Below, piece after piece: positions 32,554 to 42,366 of a DNA stretch of 64,000 nucleotides. The notes below the pieces were generated by a model. That model was not told the DNA's origin and did no database searches. It saw only the letters and a program-made list of their open reading frames with translations. Location of the stretch: positions 806,001-870,000 of the forward strand of contig CAYQOM010000002.1 of the NCBI GenBank assembly GCA_964419145.1, given 5' to 3'. Each line of letters begins with the position of its first letter. The first letter of the stretch is position 1. Source of the DNA: UBA2336 sp964419145 (lineage in GTDB: Bacteria; Bacteroidota; Bacteroidia; Cytophagales; Cyclobacteriaceae). The translations under genes were made by a program, and so were the position numbers.

Positions 32554-35328
32554 TCAGTCTTTTACACAACGAAAACCGACAGTGGCGTTCCGTTCAAACC
32601 CTTCGCTTACGCGGAGTAACGCTTGGCGGTAATGTAATTCCCGCGGACCGCCCTGCACATACCACCAACTTGATGAAGGCTTGAAATAACTTCCCCCCTT
32701 TATGATGATGTAGCGATAACTGCCACTTTCGTAGATGTCGTTGGTGAGTTGCCATACACACCCACTCAGGTCGAGCAAGCCATGTGGATTTGCCCCTCTC
32801 GGGTAACGCCCCACCGGGTAGAGCTCACCATCACCCAGGTTGGCGTGTTTCGGGTCAATGCCTTCAATGCCTTTTACCGTCAGGGTTTCAGTTACAAATT
32901 GCTCTTTTCGCGTAACAGGTTTAACTTGCTTCCAGGGCCACTCCAACAGCTTGTCGGTTTGTGCGGCATACTGCCATTCCACTTCTGTGGGCAATCGCTT
33001 TCCCGCCCATAGCGCATAAGCTTGTGCGTCTTCATACGAAACATAGATCACCGGAAAGCCCGCCTCTCCTTTTGCATAGATTCCATTCCGCCAGTGCTTT
33101 AAAAAGTTGGCGGTGTCTCTCGGCTTGTAGTTCGTTGCTTGAATGAAGGCATGGAATGCTTCATTCGTTACCGGATGTTTGTCCATCCAAAATGATTTCA
33201 TGTTTAGCTGTTGCCCTTCTTGTTCTTGCGGATATGGGATAAAGGCATCTCCATTTGTTGTATTGAAGGTGAATGTACCAGCAGGTATACGCACCATACC
33301 TGGAGTTATTGAAGTCGACTTTGTGGTTGGTAATGATTCACTGATCAATCGCGGTGTGCCAGGTTTGATATATAGGATAACTTCATCCATCAATTCATCT
33401 TGGTCAAAGGCCTGAACAACTACCTTCCCTTCGTACCGGCCAAGTAAGTCGGGTATAAAAAAATCGAATGCGTTTTGACCATCCAAGCTTACCTCCTTGT
33501 GAGTCTTTCCATAGGCCGGATTGCCCGGCCAAATCCGTAGTTTATCTCCTTGTGGACAGTGCATTACCAGCCTGTTATTTACGATTGTGGCGCTGATCAG
33601 TCGGGGTAGTTCAGCTATGCAGCTGACGGAGCCTTCATTGTTGGTACCCAGTTCAAATGCATTGAATCCTTCAAGTTGAACTTGAGTATAGCTTTTTTGA
33701 CCCTGTTTAGCTACAAGTATTGGTTCATGAAGCCATAGATCAATGTAATGTTTGTCAGGGTTTTCAGGTACTTCAAATAACATCCCACGGAAGCCCTCCG
33801 GCTTAAGACTAAAGATGGTGTAAATGGTCTTCTCCCTACCCGGCCATTCATTCACCCAAATGCTATCCCGCAAGGTTGAAATGAGCGGCTTCCAATTGGA
33901 GGAAATGAAGTTGCTATGATTCTCCCGAAGGATTTTGGTAGTCCTTCCGAGAAAGCGATATTGTTCTTCTTCCCATTCGGGATGACCGGGTGCAAACTGA
34001 TTGATTTCTGTACCGTAGCCATTGAAGAACGCGAGTGCATAATCCCGTTTTATTTTTTCTTTGAACACTTCCACAACGCGAAAGATGGCGAAGTCGGGCC
34101 GGATGAATTTGTTCAGGTTCAACATGGGCGGATAGTACAAGGCATTATGCACTCGCCCACTGATGATGCCGGGCATATCTTTCGGTACTGCCATGCCTTC
34201 ACTGAACATAATCACCCCTGGCTTCACCGCATCTGCAGCATTCTGCAACTCCCTACTCGACTCACCTTTGGTGTCAAGCACAACACCATCGGCAGAGGTT
34301 TCTTTTATCAGTGACGCCAGTCCTTGTAAGTGTCCTTCCGAGCGCGTGCTTTCATCCCACGGATTGTAGGCGATGAAGAATTTTGTTCCGTTTAACCGCA
34401 AGGAATCGGCTTGTGTGCGAAGAGCGGGTAGTCCTCCCGGTAAGTCGCGGTACAGATCAAACTGATTACGTTGATCAAGCCCCAGCGAAGGCCACGTTGG
34501 CCATACACAAATCACATCATCACCCCCATACCATTCCTTCCCGCGTTGTTGAAATTTCTGCCAATTGAATTGCCCGGTTTTATAGTCATAGTAATGCTTG
34601 TCCCACGCCATCATCAAATGCATGACATACGCCTTTTTTATCCAATGCAAATCAGGGCGTTTATAGAGTTCATCGTTGAAGTCACTTAAATCATATACGT
34701 AACGCTTTTGAAATGCTTCCCGCAGTCCTTCCTGCCATTCACCTTGGTATTGATCGGCATACATAAAATAAGATACCGACCCACCCGGCAACAAAATGGT
34801 CTCAAACCTTTTGCGGTTTGCTTTTACGAATGAATCCGGATCACGCCTGGCCAAGCCAAATACGCTGAAATTATCATTCAGCGAAAGCGCGGAATACCCC
34901 AGATTCCATGCATTATCCGGCACAATTACATTTACCGGCTTTCGGTTGGGTAAAAACAAATGCGTCCGCGAAAGCGGATGCTTTCCGAGGCCGGTAATCA
35001 CAACCGCTTTATCATGCTCACCAAAGGGCACTACGTTGGTAAGGGTTATAGTATCCTGAGCCGGATTGGAAAAAGTTATCCGTAATGAAATACCCCTGTC
35101 TGTATATTGAAATTTACTGATGCTTATTTGCAAGGGTCCCTTTTGGTCTGAACTGTAAAGGCTGTCGTTAACGCGGAAGGTGATTAGCGGAAGATTTACC
35201 GCCCAAATATGGGATGCTGCTTTGATGCGGGTTACTCTCCCATCCTGTACCGACAATTCATCCAGTGGTTGCGCGATCAGACCTCCACTTGTCATCAGTA
35301 TCAGCAGAAGAGATGTAAGGCATTTCAT
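32554..35328 (-). CDS. Putative glycoside hydrolase fused to a cysteine-free FGE/SUMF1-like domain
   Basis: The 924-residue protein has a signal peptide (to LIAQ, about residue 19). Residues about 20 to 210 look like a beta-sandwich, and about 215 to 560 like a TIM-barrel sugar hydrolase (VICVWPTWPSLGLDQ, FFIAYNPWDEST, SADGVVLDTKGE, IMFSEGM), with candidate catalytic acids in the last two segments. I cannot name the GH family. The last about 230 residues are a formylglycine-generating-enzyme-like domain: MVRIPAGTFTF, MDKHPVTNEAFHAFI, YEDAQAYALWAGKRLPTEVEWQYAA, IIKGGSYF and VGFRC. The two catalytic cysteines of true FGE, expected just after GGS, are absent, so this part is probably a binding module. 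The start overlaps the epimerase gene by 4 bp. Confidence 0.75.
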   Translation of the reverse strand: MKCLTSLLLILMTSGGLIAQPLDELSVQDGRVTRIKAASHIWAVNLPLITFRVNDSLYSSDQKGPLQISISKFQYTDRGISLRITFSNPAQDTITLTNVVPFGEHDKAVVITGLGKHPLSRTHLFLPNRKPVNVIVPDNAWNLGYSALSLNDNFSVFGLARRDPDSFVKANRKRFETILLPGGSVSYFMYADQYQGEWQEGLREAFQKRYVYDLSDFNDELYKRPDLHWIKKAYVMHLMMAWDKHYYDYKTGQFNWQKFQQRGKEWYGGDDVICVWPTWPSLGLDQRNQFDLYRDLPGGLPALRTQADSLRLNGTKFFIAYNPWDESTRSEGHLQGLASLIKETSADGVVLDTKGESSRELQNAADAVKPGVIMFSEGMAVPKDMPGIISGRVHNALYYPPMLNLNKFIRPDFAIFRVVEVFKEKIKRDYALAFFNGYGTEINQFAPGHPEWEEEQYRFLGRTTKILRENHSNFISSNWKPLISTLRDSIWVNEWPGREKTIYTIFSLKPEGFRGMLFEVPENPDKHYIDLWLHEPILVAKQGQKSYTQVQLEGFNAFELGTNNEGSVSCIAELPRLISATIVNNRLVMHCPQGDKLRIWPGNPAYGKTHKEVSLDGQNAFDFFIPDLLGRYEGKVVVQAFDQDELMDEVILYIKPGTPRLISESLPTTKSTSITPGMVRIPAGTFTFNTTNGDAFIPYPQEQEGQQLNMKSFWMDKHPVTNEAFHAFIQATNYKPRDTANFLKHWRNGIYAKGEAGFPVIYVSYEDAQAYALWAGKRLPTEVEWQYAAQTDKLLEWPWKQVKPVTRKEQFVTETLTVKGIEGIDPKHANLGDGELYPVGRYPRGANPHGLLDLSGCVWQLTNDIYESGSYRYIIIKGGSYFKPSSSWWYVQGGPRELHYRQALLRVSEGFERNATVGFRCVKD

Positions 35329-36461
35329 CTCGTGCTGAATTCAAACCGGCTTGTTTGGTAGTAAGTTTCCCCAGGGTTTAAAATGGTGTTGGGGAAATGA
35401 GGTTGATTGGGTGAATCCGGGAAATGTTGTGGCTCCAGACAAAGTCCGGAGTGCTTGACATAAACCTGTCCATTCTTCCCGGTAATGGTTCCATCTAAAA
35501 AGTTGCCTGAATAAAATTGAAGGCCGGGCTCGGATGTAAACAGCTTCATTTCCCTACCACTCAACGGATCATAAAGTATTGCTGCTGGACTGGCCAGTCC
35601 GGTTTCCTTGGCTTCGAACAGCACAAAGTTGTGATCATATCCACCGGGTACGTTTTGTATATCGCGACCAATGGACTTTGCTTCCAGAAAATCAAATGGT
35701 GTTTCAAAAACTTCCATGAATTCACCCGTAGGAATAAGCGAATCGTTTACAGCGGTTATGCGCTCAGCAAAGAGTTGAAGTTCATGATCAAGAATGGTTG
35801 AACTCTTTCCTGCCGACAAGTTAAAGTATGCATGGCTTGTCAGGTTTACAGGCGTGGCTTGATCAGTCGTTGCGGTGTAATCCAGCGTTAACGCATTGGC
35901 TTCACTTAATGTAAACACAACTTCCACGTGCAGGTTTCCGGGAAAGCCTTCTTCCCCATCGGGGCTATCATAGGTCATGCGCAACGAACTGTCGGATTCA
36001 AGCTTCACGTTCCATACCACCTTATCGAAACCCTTTTTACCGCCATGTAAGGTATTGCCGTTATTATTGGGTGCAAGCGTATACTGTTGTTCATTCAGTT
36101 GAAAGGTTGCCTTGCCAATCCGATTGGCATAACGACCGATCAAGGCTCCGAAATACGGATTGTTATCACCGAGATAACCCGTTAAGGTTGGAAAGCTCAG
36201 CACTACGTTTTCAAAATTTCCGTTTCGGTCGGGAACAATTATTTCCGTAATGGTTCCTCCATAGTTGAGCACACTTACCTGCATGCCTGCTCTGTTACGT
36301 ATTGAATATTCCTTTATGGGTGTTGTGCCGATCATACCAAAATCATTAACAAGTATTTCTTCGTTTTGTGCCTGTTCTTCTTTTCTTGATGGAGTGCAGG
36401 CTACCACCAAACTGATCAAAAGACCAAGGCTACTTCTGGCTAATGTATTCATTCGCATCAC
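35325..36461 (-). CDS. galM: Aldose 1-epimerase (galactose mutarotase-like), lipoprotein
   Basis: The 378 residues begin with a lipoprotein signal (SLVVACTPS, cysteine about residue 22), so the enzyme is anchored outside the inner membrane, unlike cytoplasmic GalM. Family motifs are clear: VSVLNYGGTITEI, PYFGALIGRYANRIGKA, TLHGGKKGFDKVVW, then the catalytic histidine in TSHAYFNLSAG, GYDHNFVL and the C-terminal glutamate in HSGLCLEPQHFPDSPN. It interconverts alpha and beta anomers of free aldoses. It overlaps both neighbours by 4 bp (ATGA), in an operon with GH127 and the GH/FGE fusion. Inference: it equilibrates the L-arabinose released by GH127 before uptake. Confidence 0.93.
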   Translation of the reverse strand: MMRMNTLARSSLGLLISLVVACTPSRKEEQAQNEEILVNDFGMIGTTPIKEYSIRNRAGMQVSVLNYGGTITEIIVPDRNGNFENVVLSFPTLTGYLGDNNPYFGALIGRYANRIGKATFQLNEQQYTLAPNNNGNTLHGGKKGFDKVVWNVKLESDSSLRMTYDSPDGEEGFPGNLHVEVVFTLSEANALTLDYTATTDQATPVNLTSHAYFNLSAGKSSTILDHELQLFAERITAVNDSLIPTGEFMEVFETPFDFLEAKSIGRDIQNVPGGYDHNFVLFEAKETGLASPAAILYDPLSGREMKLFTSEPGLQFYSGNFLDGTITGKNGQVYVKHSGLCLEPQHFPDSPNQPHFPNTILNPGETYYQTSRFEFSTR

Positions 36462-38413
36462 TGTTCTGGATTAATTCGTATCTCCTTAATTTTCTTCGGG
36501 AGCCATACCTGCATTTCATTCGAACCCCGGTTATTCCACGCATAGTATGGAATAGCTGTAATGGTTTTCGGGAAATGTGTTACTGAGGTAGGTGTTTCGC
36601 CACCTTTAATGGCTTGCGCTTCAAACGTAATGGTCATTACTCCACCCAGCAGTTCTGGCTTGAATTCAGCTTTATATTGCGTGTTGTCTGGAACAATAAA
36701 ATCCCATGCCTTACCACCATTGTCAGCGCCTTCCACACAGTACACCAGTGGTCCACGTTGAAGCGCTAATCGATCATGATTTTGTGTCACTGCTTGATGC
36801 GATACCACTTCATGAATCTCCATCGGAAAATTCCATTTAACATTATCCCCTTTTCGCCAGGTTCTTTTGATGATCGCATATCCGTTTTTGATTTCAGGAA
36901 GAACCTCTTTACCGTTTACCAGAAAGGAAATTTTGGATGGCTGATTACCTTTGAATGTGTAAAGATTACCCGGTACTGGCTTACCCGTTACCCAACCCGG
37001 TATGCGAATGTACAGTTCTAAATTGCTTTTCTTTTCGGGATTCAAGGTAAGTTCTCCAGCGCCATCCCACGGATAATTGGTGGTGAGCTGAACAGGAACA
37101 ATTTGTTTATCCAATCTGATCGCTGCTGTATTGCTGATGAATAAATTAACGTACAAGGCTGTCGTACTGGTTGCGTAAATGTAATCCCCAACCGAAGCGG
37201 TGAGTCTTGCGATGTTGGAAGGACAACATGCTGTACCAAACCATTCTCTGCGGCTGTGTGTACCGAATGACGCCAATGGATTACCATAAAAAAAACGATC
37301 ACCGGATATTGACAATCCCGATAGCGCTCCGTTGTATAAACTTCGCTCCAGCACGTCAATAAACTTGCTGTCACCCGTTAAACGGTTCATGCGCTGATTC
37401 CAAAACACCATGCCAACGGATGCACATGTTTCACAATACGCGTTGGTGTTGGGTAAATCATAATCGATCGAAAAACCTTCATTTCTTCCGGATGAACCGA
37501 TGCCGCCTGTGAGGTAAAGGTTCCGATAAACCACATCTTCCCAAACAACACGCATCGCATTTGAATAAAGCTGATTGTTTGCCACAGCTGCCACATCAGC
37601 TGCGCCTGTGTATTGATACATGGCTCGCACCGCATGCCCGGTAATTTCAGTTTGTTCATGCACCGGTTTTACATCCTGCCAATAGTCAGGCGTGATCCAG
37701 TTCGATCCATACGAATAATACCCTTTACCCCGTTGCTGTAAATACCATTCGCTGAGTTTCAGGTAACGATCATTTTTTGTTACCGTGTATAACTTAATCA
37801 ATGCCAGTTCGATTTCCTGATGGCCGCTAAACCAGGGTTTGTCACCCATCCTGAATGTGGAATCAATGTGATTGGCAAAGCGGATGGCTGTTTGAAGTAA
37901 TTTGTCCTTGCCGGTGGCGTGGTAGTAAGCCACAGCTGCTTCGATTAAATGCCCGGCATTGTAATCCTCATGTTTTTCGATGTCCGTCCAGCGTTTCGAA
38001 AGATCGCCTAATTGATAATACGTGTTCAGGTATCCATCTGGTAACTGCGCTTTGGCAATCACATCAATCCAGCGATCAGCCGTTTCTTCCAGTTTCTTAT
38101 CCGGAAAATTATTCAACGAATAAGCGATGGCCTCCAGTGCTTTGTACACATCACTGTCGTCATAGTAAATGCCTTCATGCTTCTCGCCTGTTTGATTTAC
38201 AATCTTTTCGAAGTTTCGAATACGAGGTGTTTTAACTTCTGTTTGCGAAATGCAGGCATTTAATGTGTTACTGGCAATGGTTTGCAATCGGGGCTTCCAG
38301 AACGTGTCGGTAATGGTGAGTGATGAGAAACTGACCCCCTGAAGGGACTCCTGACTGACCCCGGATTGCGCCAGCAACAAGCAGAAACAAAGGAGGCAAA
38401 AGCATTGGCGCAT
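36458..38413 (-). CDS. GH127 beta-L-arabinofuranosidase-like enzyme
   Basis: The 651-residue protein has a signal peptide (to GVSQ, about residue 20) and an alpha/alpha-barrel typical of GH127 (formerly DUF1680): DDSDVYKALEAIAY, QLPDGYLNTYY, HEDYNAGHLIEAAVAYY, EITGHAVRAMYQYTG and, further on, LALQRGPLVYCVEG. The metal-thiolate centre of the family is intact: Glu328 and Cys330 in YCETCASVG, and Cys396 and Cys397 in TACCPSNIARL, the spacing seen in Bifidobacterium HypBA1. GH127 removes beta-L-arabinofuranose from plant hydroxyproline-rich glycans or related substrates. It is the first gene of a three-gene operon with an epimerase and a GH/FGE fusion, preceded by a terminator of the upstream genes. 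Confidence 0.93.
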   Translation of the reverse strand: MRQCFCLLCFCLLLAQSGVSQESLQGVSFSSLTITDTFWKPRLQTIASNTLNACISQTEVKTPRIRNFEKIVNQTGEKHEGIYYDDSDVYKALEAIAYSLNNFPDKKLEETADRWIDVIAKAQLPDGYLNTYYQLGDLSKRWTDIEKHEDYNAGHLIEAAVAYYHATGKDKLLQTAIRFANHIDSTFRMGDKPWFSGHQEIELALIKLYTVTKNDRYLKLSEWYLQQRGKGYYSYGSNWITPDYWQDVKPVHEQTEITGHAVRAMYQYTGAADVAAVANNQLYSNAMRVVWEDVVYRNLYLTGGIGSSGRNEGFSIDYDLPNTNAYCETCASVGMVFWNQRMNRLTGDSKFIDVLERSLYNGALSGLSISGDRFFYGNPLASFGTHSRREWFGTACCPSNIARLTASVGDYIYATSTTALYVNLFISNTAAIRLDKQIVPVQLTTNYPWDGAGELTLNPEKKSNLELYIRIPGWVTGKPVPGNLYTFKGNQPSKISFLVNGKEVLPEIKNGYAIIKRTWRKGDNVKWNFPMEIHEVVSHQAVTQNHDRLALQRGPLVYCVEGADNGGKAWDFIVPDNTQYKAEFKPELLGGVMTITFEAQAIKGGETPTSVTHFPKTITAIPYYAWNNRGSNEMQVWLPKKIKEIRINPEQ

Positions 38414-38446
38414 CTGGCTTTACTGTTTGGACTAAATTCAAAAGAA

Positions 38447-38478
38447 AAAGCCGGAATGAAAAATTTCACTCCGGCTTT
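38447..38478 (-). terminator. Intrinsic terminator after the gyrA-TPR unit
   Basis: AAAGCCGGAATGAA (38447 to 38460) and TTCACTCCGGCTTT (38465 to 38478) form a 14-position stem with one mismatch and a four-base loop. On the minus strand it is followed by TTTTTCTTTT. It lies between the stop of the TPR gene and the start of the GH127 gene and separates the two units. Confidence 0.75.
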
Positions 38479-38500
38479 CTTTGTGAAGGGTAAATATCGC

Positions 38501-39688
38501 TTAGTTATCTACACCTAATTCTTTAAGACGCTTTTCAACGCGTGCAGCTTTTGCATCTTCACCCAGGTAGTAATAGATCATACTTAATTTATCCAATACA
38601 TCCGTGTCAGAAGGATTCAATTGTTCTGCCTTTTCCCAATAAGGCGCTGCTGTTTTGTAACGTTTAACCAACTCATTATCCAATTCAATCTTACGCTTTT
38701 TATCAGCCGCAGAAATTCCCAGGTTATTCATCTCAGCTTTTATTTTATCTGCTTCAATGAAGTAAAGCTGTGCCAGGTAATATTGCGCATCAAAATATTT
38801 CGGATCAACTTTTAAAGCTGCCTCAAAGTTTTTCTTGGCTTCCTCGAAGTTATCCAATTTCGAATTCACATAACCGAGATAAAACAACAATGTTTTGTTG
38901 GAAGGATCTTCTGCCACCGCTTTTTCAAGCCCACCCTTGGCGTCTTCCGTCATCTCCAGGTCAATCAGGTAACCGATTTCGAGCAATGGATAATCCTTAT
39001 TGTCAGGATATTTTGCTTTCGCTTCACGGGTAAGTTCAAGTGCTTTTTTCTTGTCGCCTTTTGGCCCCGCCCAGGTTTGAATCATTACGGTATAAGCATC
39101 GGTAGAGGTTCCACCCAATTCAATATACTTTTTAAGATCTTCCAGAGCGCGATCGTAATTTTCATTCGCTTGCGCAACGAAGCCCGAATAGAAGTGTACC
39201 GTTGTATCGGTTGGATTTAAAACCTTGGTCTTGTCAAATTCCTTCAAGGCCGTCTCGTAGTCATCTTCCTGATAAGCAGCAGCTCCCTTATTCAGGTAGT
39301 AGTTACCAAGAAATTCTACGCTTTGTTTTAAAGTAACCGGCATAAAATCATTGCCCTGATAGAATAATTCATTCTTGGCGTCTTTATTCATATCAGCTGC
39401 TTTTGCAAAAGCTTGTGACGCTACCTCAAAACCATTGCTGGCTAATCCTTTATAGGTATCATTGGCCGTGGTGTCAATAGAGGCGTAAATTAGCCCTTGA
39501 TAGAAGAATGTCTTCGGATCCATTGAAAGCTTGGGATCAGTAACACATACGTCAATCATCGCCTTAGCTTCGTCCAGTTTGCCTTGCTTCCATGAATTCA
39601 GGGCTTTATTCAAATTTGGTTTGAGCGCTTTTTGGGCAAACACTGCCAATGGTAAAGCGATCAATAAAAAACATACTACTCGTTTCAT
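38501..39688 (-). CDS. Exported TPR-repeat protein
   Basis: The 395 residues have a signal peptide (to FAQ, about residue 19) and then a series of tetratricopeptide repeats to the end (for example ALKEFDKTKVLNPTDTTVHFYSGFVAQANENYDRALEDLKKYIELG and NFEEAKKNFEAALKVDPKYFDAQYYLAQLYF). TPR arrays are protein-binding scaffolds; the location is presumably the periplasm. It follows gyrA by 23 bp on the same strand and ends at a strong terminator, so it is read through from gyrA. This gyrA-TPR order is familiar from other Bacteroidota, but no function is known to me. Confidence 0.85.
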   Translation of the reverse strand: MKRVVCFLLIALPLAVFAQKALKPNLNKALNSWKQGKLDEAKAMIDVCVTDPKLSMDPKTFFYQGLIYASIDTTANDTYKGLASNGFEVASQAFAKAADMNKDAKNELFYQGNDFMPVTLKQSVEFLGNYYLNKGAAAYQEDDYETALKEFDKTKVLNPTDTTVHFYSGFVAQANENYDRALEDLKKYIELGGTSTDAYTVMIQTWAGPKGDKKKALELTREAKAKYPDNKDYPLLEIGYLIDLEMTEDAKGGLEKAVAEDPSNKTLLFYLGYVNSKLDNFEEAKKNFEAALKVDPKYFDAQYYLAQLYFIEADKIKAEMNNLGISAADKKRKIELDNELVKRYKTAAPYWEKAEQLNPSDTDVLDKLSMIYYYLGEDAKAARVEKRLKELGVDN

Positions 39689-39711
39689 TTTAATTTAGGT
39701 TATAATCGGTT

Positions 39712-42207
39712 TTAACTTTTGCTTTCTTCGGGTGCTTCATCCTGCATCCGTTGAATTTTTTCAATAGATGAAATGCGGTCATCCTCGTTCAAGCGGATTA
39801 AACGCACACCTTGCGTTGCCCGGCCCATTACACGAAGTTCGGAAACTTTTATGCGAATGGTAATACCTGAACGGTTAATAATCATCAATTCATCATCATC
39901 GGTAACTTCCTTAATCGCAACAAGCTTGCCAGTTTTTTCGGTGATATTTATGGTTTTAACCCCTTTTCCTCCTCGTTTAGTCACCCGGTAATCATCTATA
40001 GACGACCGCTTGCCGTATCCCTTCTCGGAAACGACCAGCAAATTTGCATCTTCCCGGGTGATGCACACCATGCCTATTACTTTATCGGTAGAAGAATCGA
40101 GTGTAACGGCTCGTACACCGGCTGCTGTGCGGCCCATGGGCCTCACATCCTCCTCGCTGAAATGCACAGCCTTGCCTTCCGACTTAGCTATAATGATATG
40201 GTTCTTACCATTGGTCAGCGAGGCGGTTAACAACCGGTCACCATCGTGAATGGTAATGGCATTGATGCCTCCCTGGCGAGGTCGTGAGTACGCTTCAAGG
40301 GAGGTCTTTTTAATGGTACCTTTCTCCGTACAGAGAATTACAAAGTTATTGTTCAGGTATTCTTCATCCTCTAGCGTGCGTATGTTGATTACGGCCTTTA
40401 CCGTATCACCCGGCTCTATATTGATCAGGTTTTGAATGGCTCTCCCTTTCGAAGTTTTATTTCCTTCTGGAATTTCATAGGCCTTTTTCCAATACACCTT
40501 GCCGCTCTCCGTAAAAATCAGCAGGAAATTATGTGCATGGGCAATAAACAGGTGCTCGGTAAAATCATCTTCTTTTGTCGCTACACCTCGTGAGCCAACT
40601 CCACCTCTGCCCTGGGTTCTGTATTCGGAAAGTGATGTGCGCTTGATATACCCCTGATTGGAAATCGTAATAACCATTTCCTCGTTCGGAATCATATCCT
40701 CAGGCAAAATGTCGTCTTCCTCCGTAGGAACAACCTCCGTTCTGCGATCGTCTCCATACCGGTCGCGCAATTCTGCCAGTTCATCTTTAATGATCTGCAT
40801 GCGTAGCGGCTCACTTGCCAGGATATCTTTCAAGCGGCCAATCAGCTCCATTACTTCTTTATACTCCTGTTGAATCTTGTCGCGCTCCAGGCCGGTTAAG
40901 CGCTGTAAACGCATTTCCAAGATAGCCTTCGCCTGAATCTCTGATAATCCAAAGCGACTGATCAATTCTGTCTTTGCTGTTTCGGGATCTTTTGATGCCC
41001 GGATCAAGGCAATGACTTCATCCAGGTTATCCAGCGCAATCAGGTAACCCTCCAGAATGTGTGCGCGCTTTTCTGCCTCATTCAGCTCGTAAAGTGTGCG
41101 CCTGGTCACCACTTCGTGGCGGTGTTCCACAAAATTCTTAATCAGGTCTTTCAGGTTAAGGGTTTGCGGTCTTCCCTTTACAAGGGCTACATTGTTAATT
41201 CCGAAGTTCGACTGTAACTGGGTGTATTTGTATAAGTTATTCAGCACGATGTTACCTATTGCATCACGCTTCAGGTCATACACAATGCGGTACCCATCCC
41301 GATCTGATTCATCGCGGATATCCGAAATGCCTTCTATTTTCTTTTCATTAATCAAGGCAGCCGTTTTCTCAATCATCAGGGCTTTGTTAACCTGATAGGG
41401 TATCTCGGTCACCACGATCTGCTCCCGGCCATTAGCCTGGGTTACAATCTCGGCTTTGGAGCGTACCACAACCCTGCCCCGGCCCGTTCTGTACGCTTCC
41501 CGAACTCCTGAAATGCCATAAATGATACCTCCAGTCGGAAAATCCGGAGCGGTGACAAACTTCATCAGGTCTTCAATGGTGATGTCGTTATTGTCGATAT
41601 ACGCCACAATGCCATCAACCACTTCGCGCAGGTTATGCGGAGCCATGTTAGTGGCCATACCAACCGCAATGCCCGAGGCTCCATTCACCAACAGGTTAGG
41701 CAATTTACCCGGCAGTACGGTGGGTTCGGTTAACGAATCATCAAAGTTGGGTTGGAAATCAACGGTGTCCTTGTTGATATCAGCCAGCAATTCTTCTGCA
41801 ATTCTGCGCAAGCGGGCCTCCGTGTAACGCATGGCGGCAGCAGCATCTCCGTCTATCGAACCAAAGTTACCCTGTCCGTCAACCAACGGGTAACGCATCG
41901 ACCAATCCTGGGCCATACGCACCATGGTTTCGTAAACAGAAGCATCCCCATGCGGGTGGTACTTACCGAGTACTTCCCCCACAATACGGGCCGACTTTTT
42001 ATACGATTTGTTATAATTAACGCCCAGTTCAAGCATGCCGTACAACACCCTACGGTGTACAGGCTTTAAGCCATCGCGAACATCGGGCAGCGCGCGAGAA
42101 ACAATAACCGACATCGAATAATCGATGTAGGCACCGCGCATTTCATCTTCAATATTGATCGGGATTATGTTTTGCCGTTCAGGCAAATTACCGGTTTCTT
42201 CAGCCAC
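39712..42207 (-). CDS. gyrA: DNA gyrase subunit A
   Basis: The start is GTG at 42207. The 831-residue protein has the GyrA breakage-reunion domain with DYSMSVIVSRALPDVRDGLKPVHRRVLYGM, the catalytic tyrosine in AAAMRYTEARL, and a C-terminal six-bladed wrapping domain. The GyrA-box appears as TKRGGKG (the usual first Gln is replaced), which separates gyrase from topoisomerase IV. The quinolone region reads HPHGDASVYE: residue 89, equal to E. coli Ser83, is Ala, and residue 93, equal to Asp87, is Glu. Gyrase introduces negative supercoils using ATP with GyrB. A TPR gene follows in the same unit. Confidence 0.97.
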   Translation of the reverse strand: MAEETGNLPERQNIIPINIEDEMRGAYIDYSMSVIVSRALPDVRDGLKPVHRRVLYGMLELGVNYNKSYKKSARIVGEVLGKYHPHGDASVYETMVRMAQDWSMRYPLVDGQGNFGSIDGDAAAAMRYTEARLRRIAEELLADINKDTVDFQPNFDDSLTEPTVLPGKLPNLLVNGASGIAVGMATNMAPHNLREVVDGIVAYIDNNDITIEDLMKFVTAPDFPTGGIIYGISGVREAYRTGRGRVVVRSKAEIVTQANGREQIVVTEIPYQVNKALMIEKTAALINEKKIEGISDIRDESDRDGYRIVYDLKRDAIGNIVLNNLYKYTQLQSNFGINNVALVKGRPQTLNLKDLIKNFVEHRHEVVTRRTLYELNEAEKRAHILEGYLIALDNLDEVIALIRASKDPETAKTELISRFGLSEIQAKAILEMRLQRLTGLERDKIQQEYKEVMELIGRLKDILASEPLRMQIIKDELAELRDRYGDDRRTEVVPTEEDDILPEDMIPNEEMVITISNQGYIKRTSLSEYRTQGRGGVGSRGVATKEDDFTEHLFIAHAHNFLLIFTESGKVYWKKAYEIPEGNKTSKGRAIQNLINIEPGDTVKAVINIRTLEDEEYLNNNFVILCTEKGTIKKTSLEAYSRPRQGGINAITIHDGDRLLTASLTNGKNHIIIAKSEGKAVHFSEEDVRPMGRTAAGVRAVTLDSSTDKVIGMVCITREDANLLVVSEKGYGKRSSIDDYRVTKRGGKGVKTINITEKTGKLVAIKEVTDDDELMIINRSGITIRIKVSELRVMGRATQGVRLIRLNEDDRISSIEKIQRMQDEAPEESKS

Positions 42208-42366
42208 GGTTTTCTATCAGATTTTAGTCAGTTTACCTTCACTTTTACAACCCTCTTTATGGGCAATTTTCAAGCGGTGCAAGATAATAATTTGATGCTA
42301 AAAACGGGCGTTTCTAACTGCTTTTATTAGGATTTTCAGGCCTGATTTTCAGGTAGTTCAGGCGCA

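Noticed and set aside
36561..38235. Several open frames of 80 to 126 codons opposite GH127
   Set aside because: The GH127 frame has full family motifs and the metal centre; the opposite frames are low-complexity translations.
41752..42069. Long open frames antisense to gyrA
   Set aside because: They mirror the conserved gyrA coding sequence, have no family features or signals, and are shadows of the real gene.
42336..42345. Perfect palindrome TCAGGCCTGA between gyrA and the outer-membrane gene
   Set aside because: Only ten bases, with a weak CCTGA/TCAGG hairpin nearby and no T-run; not enough to call an operator or terminator.
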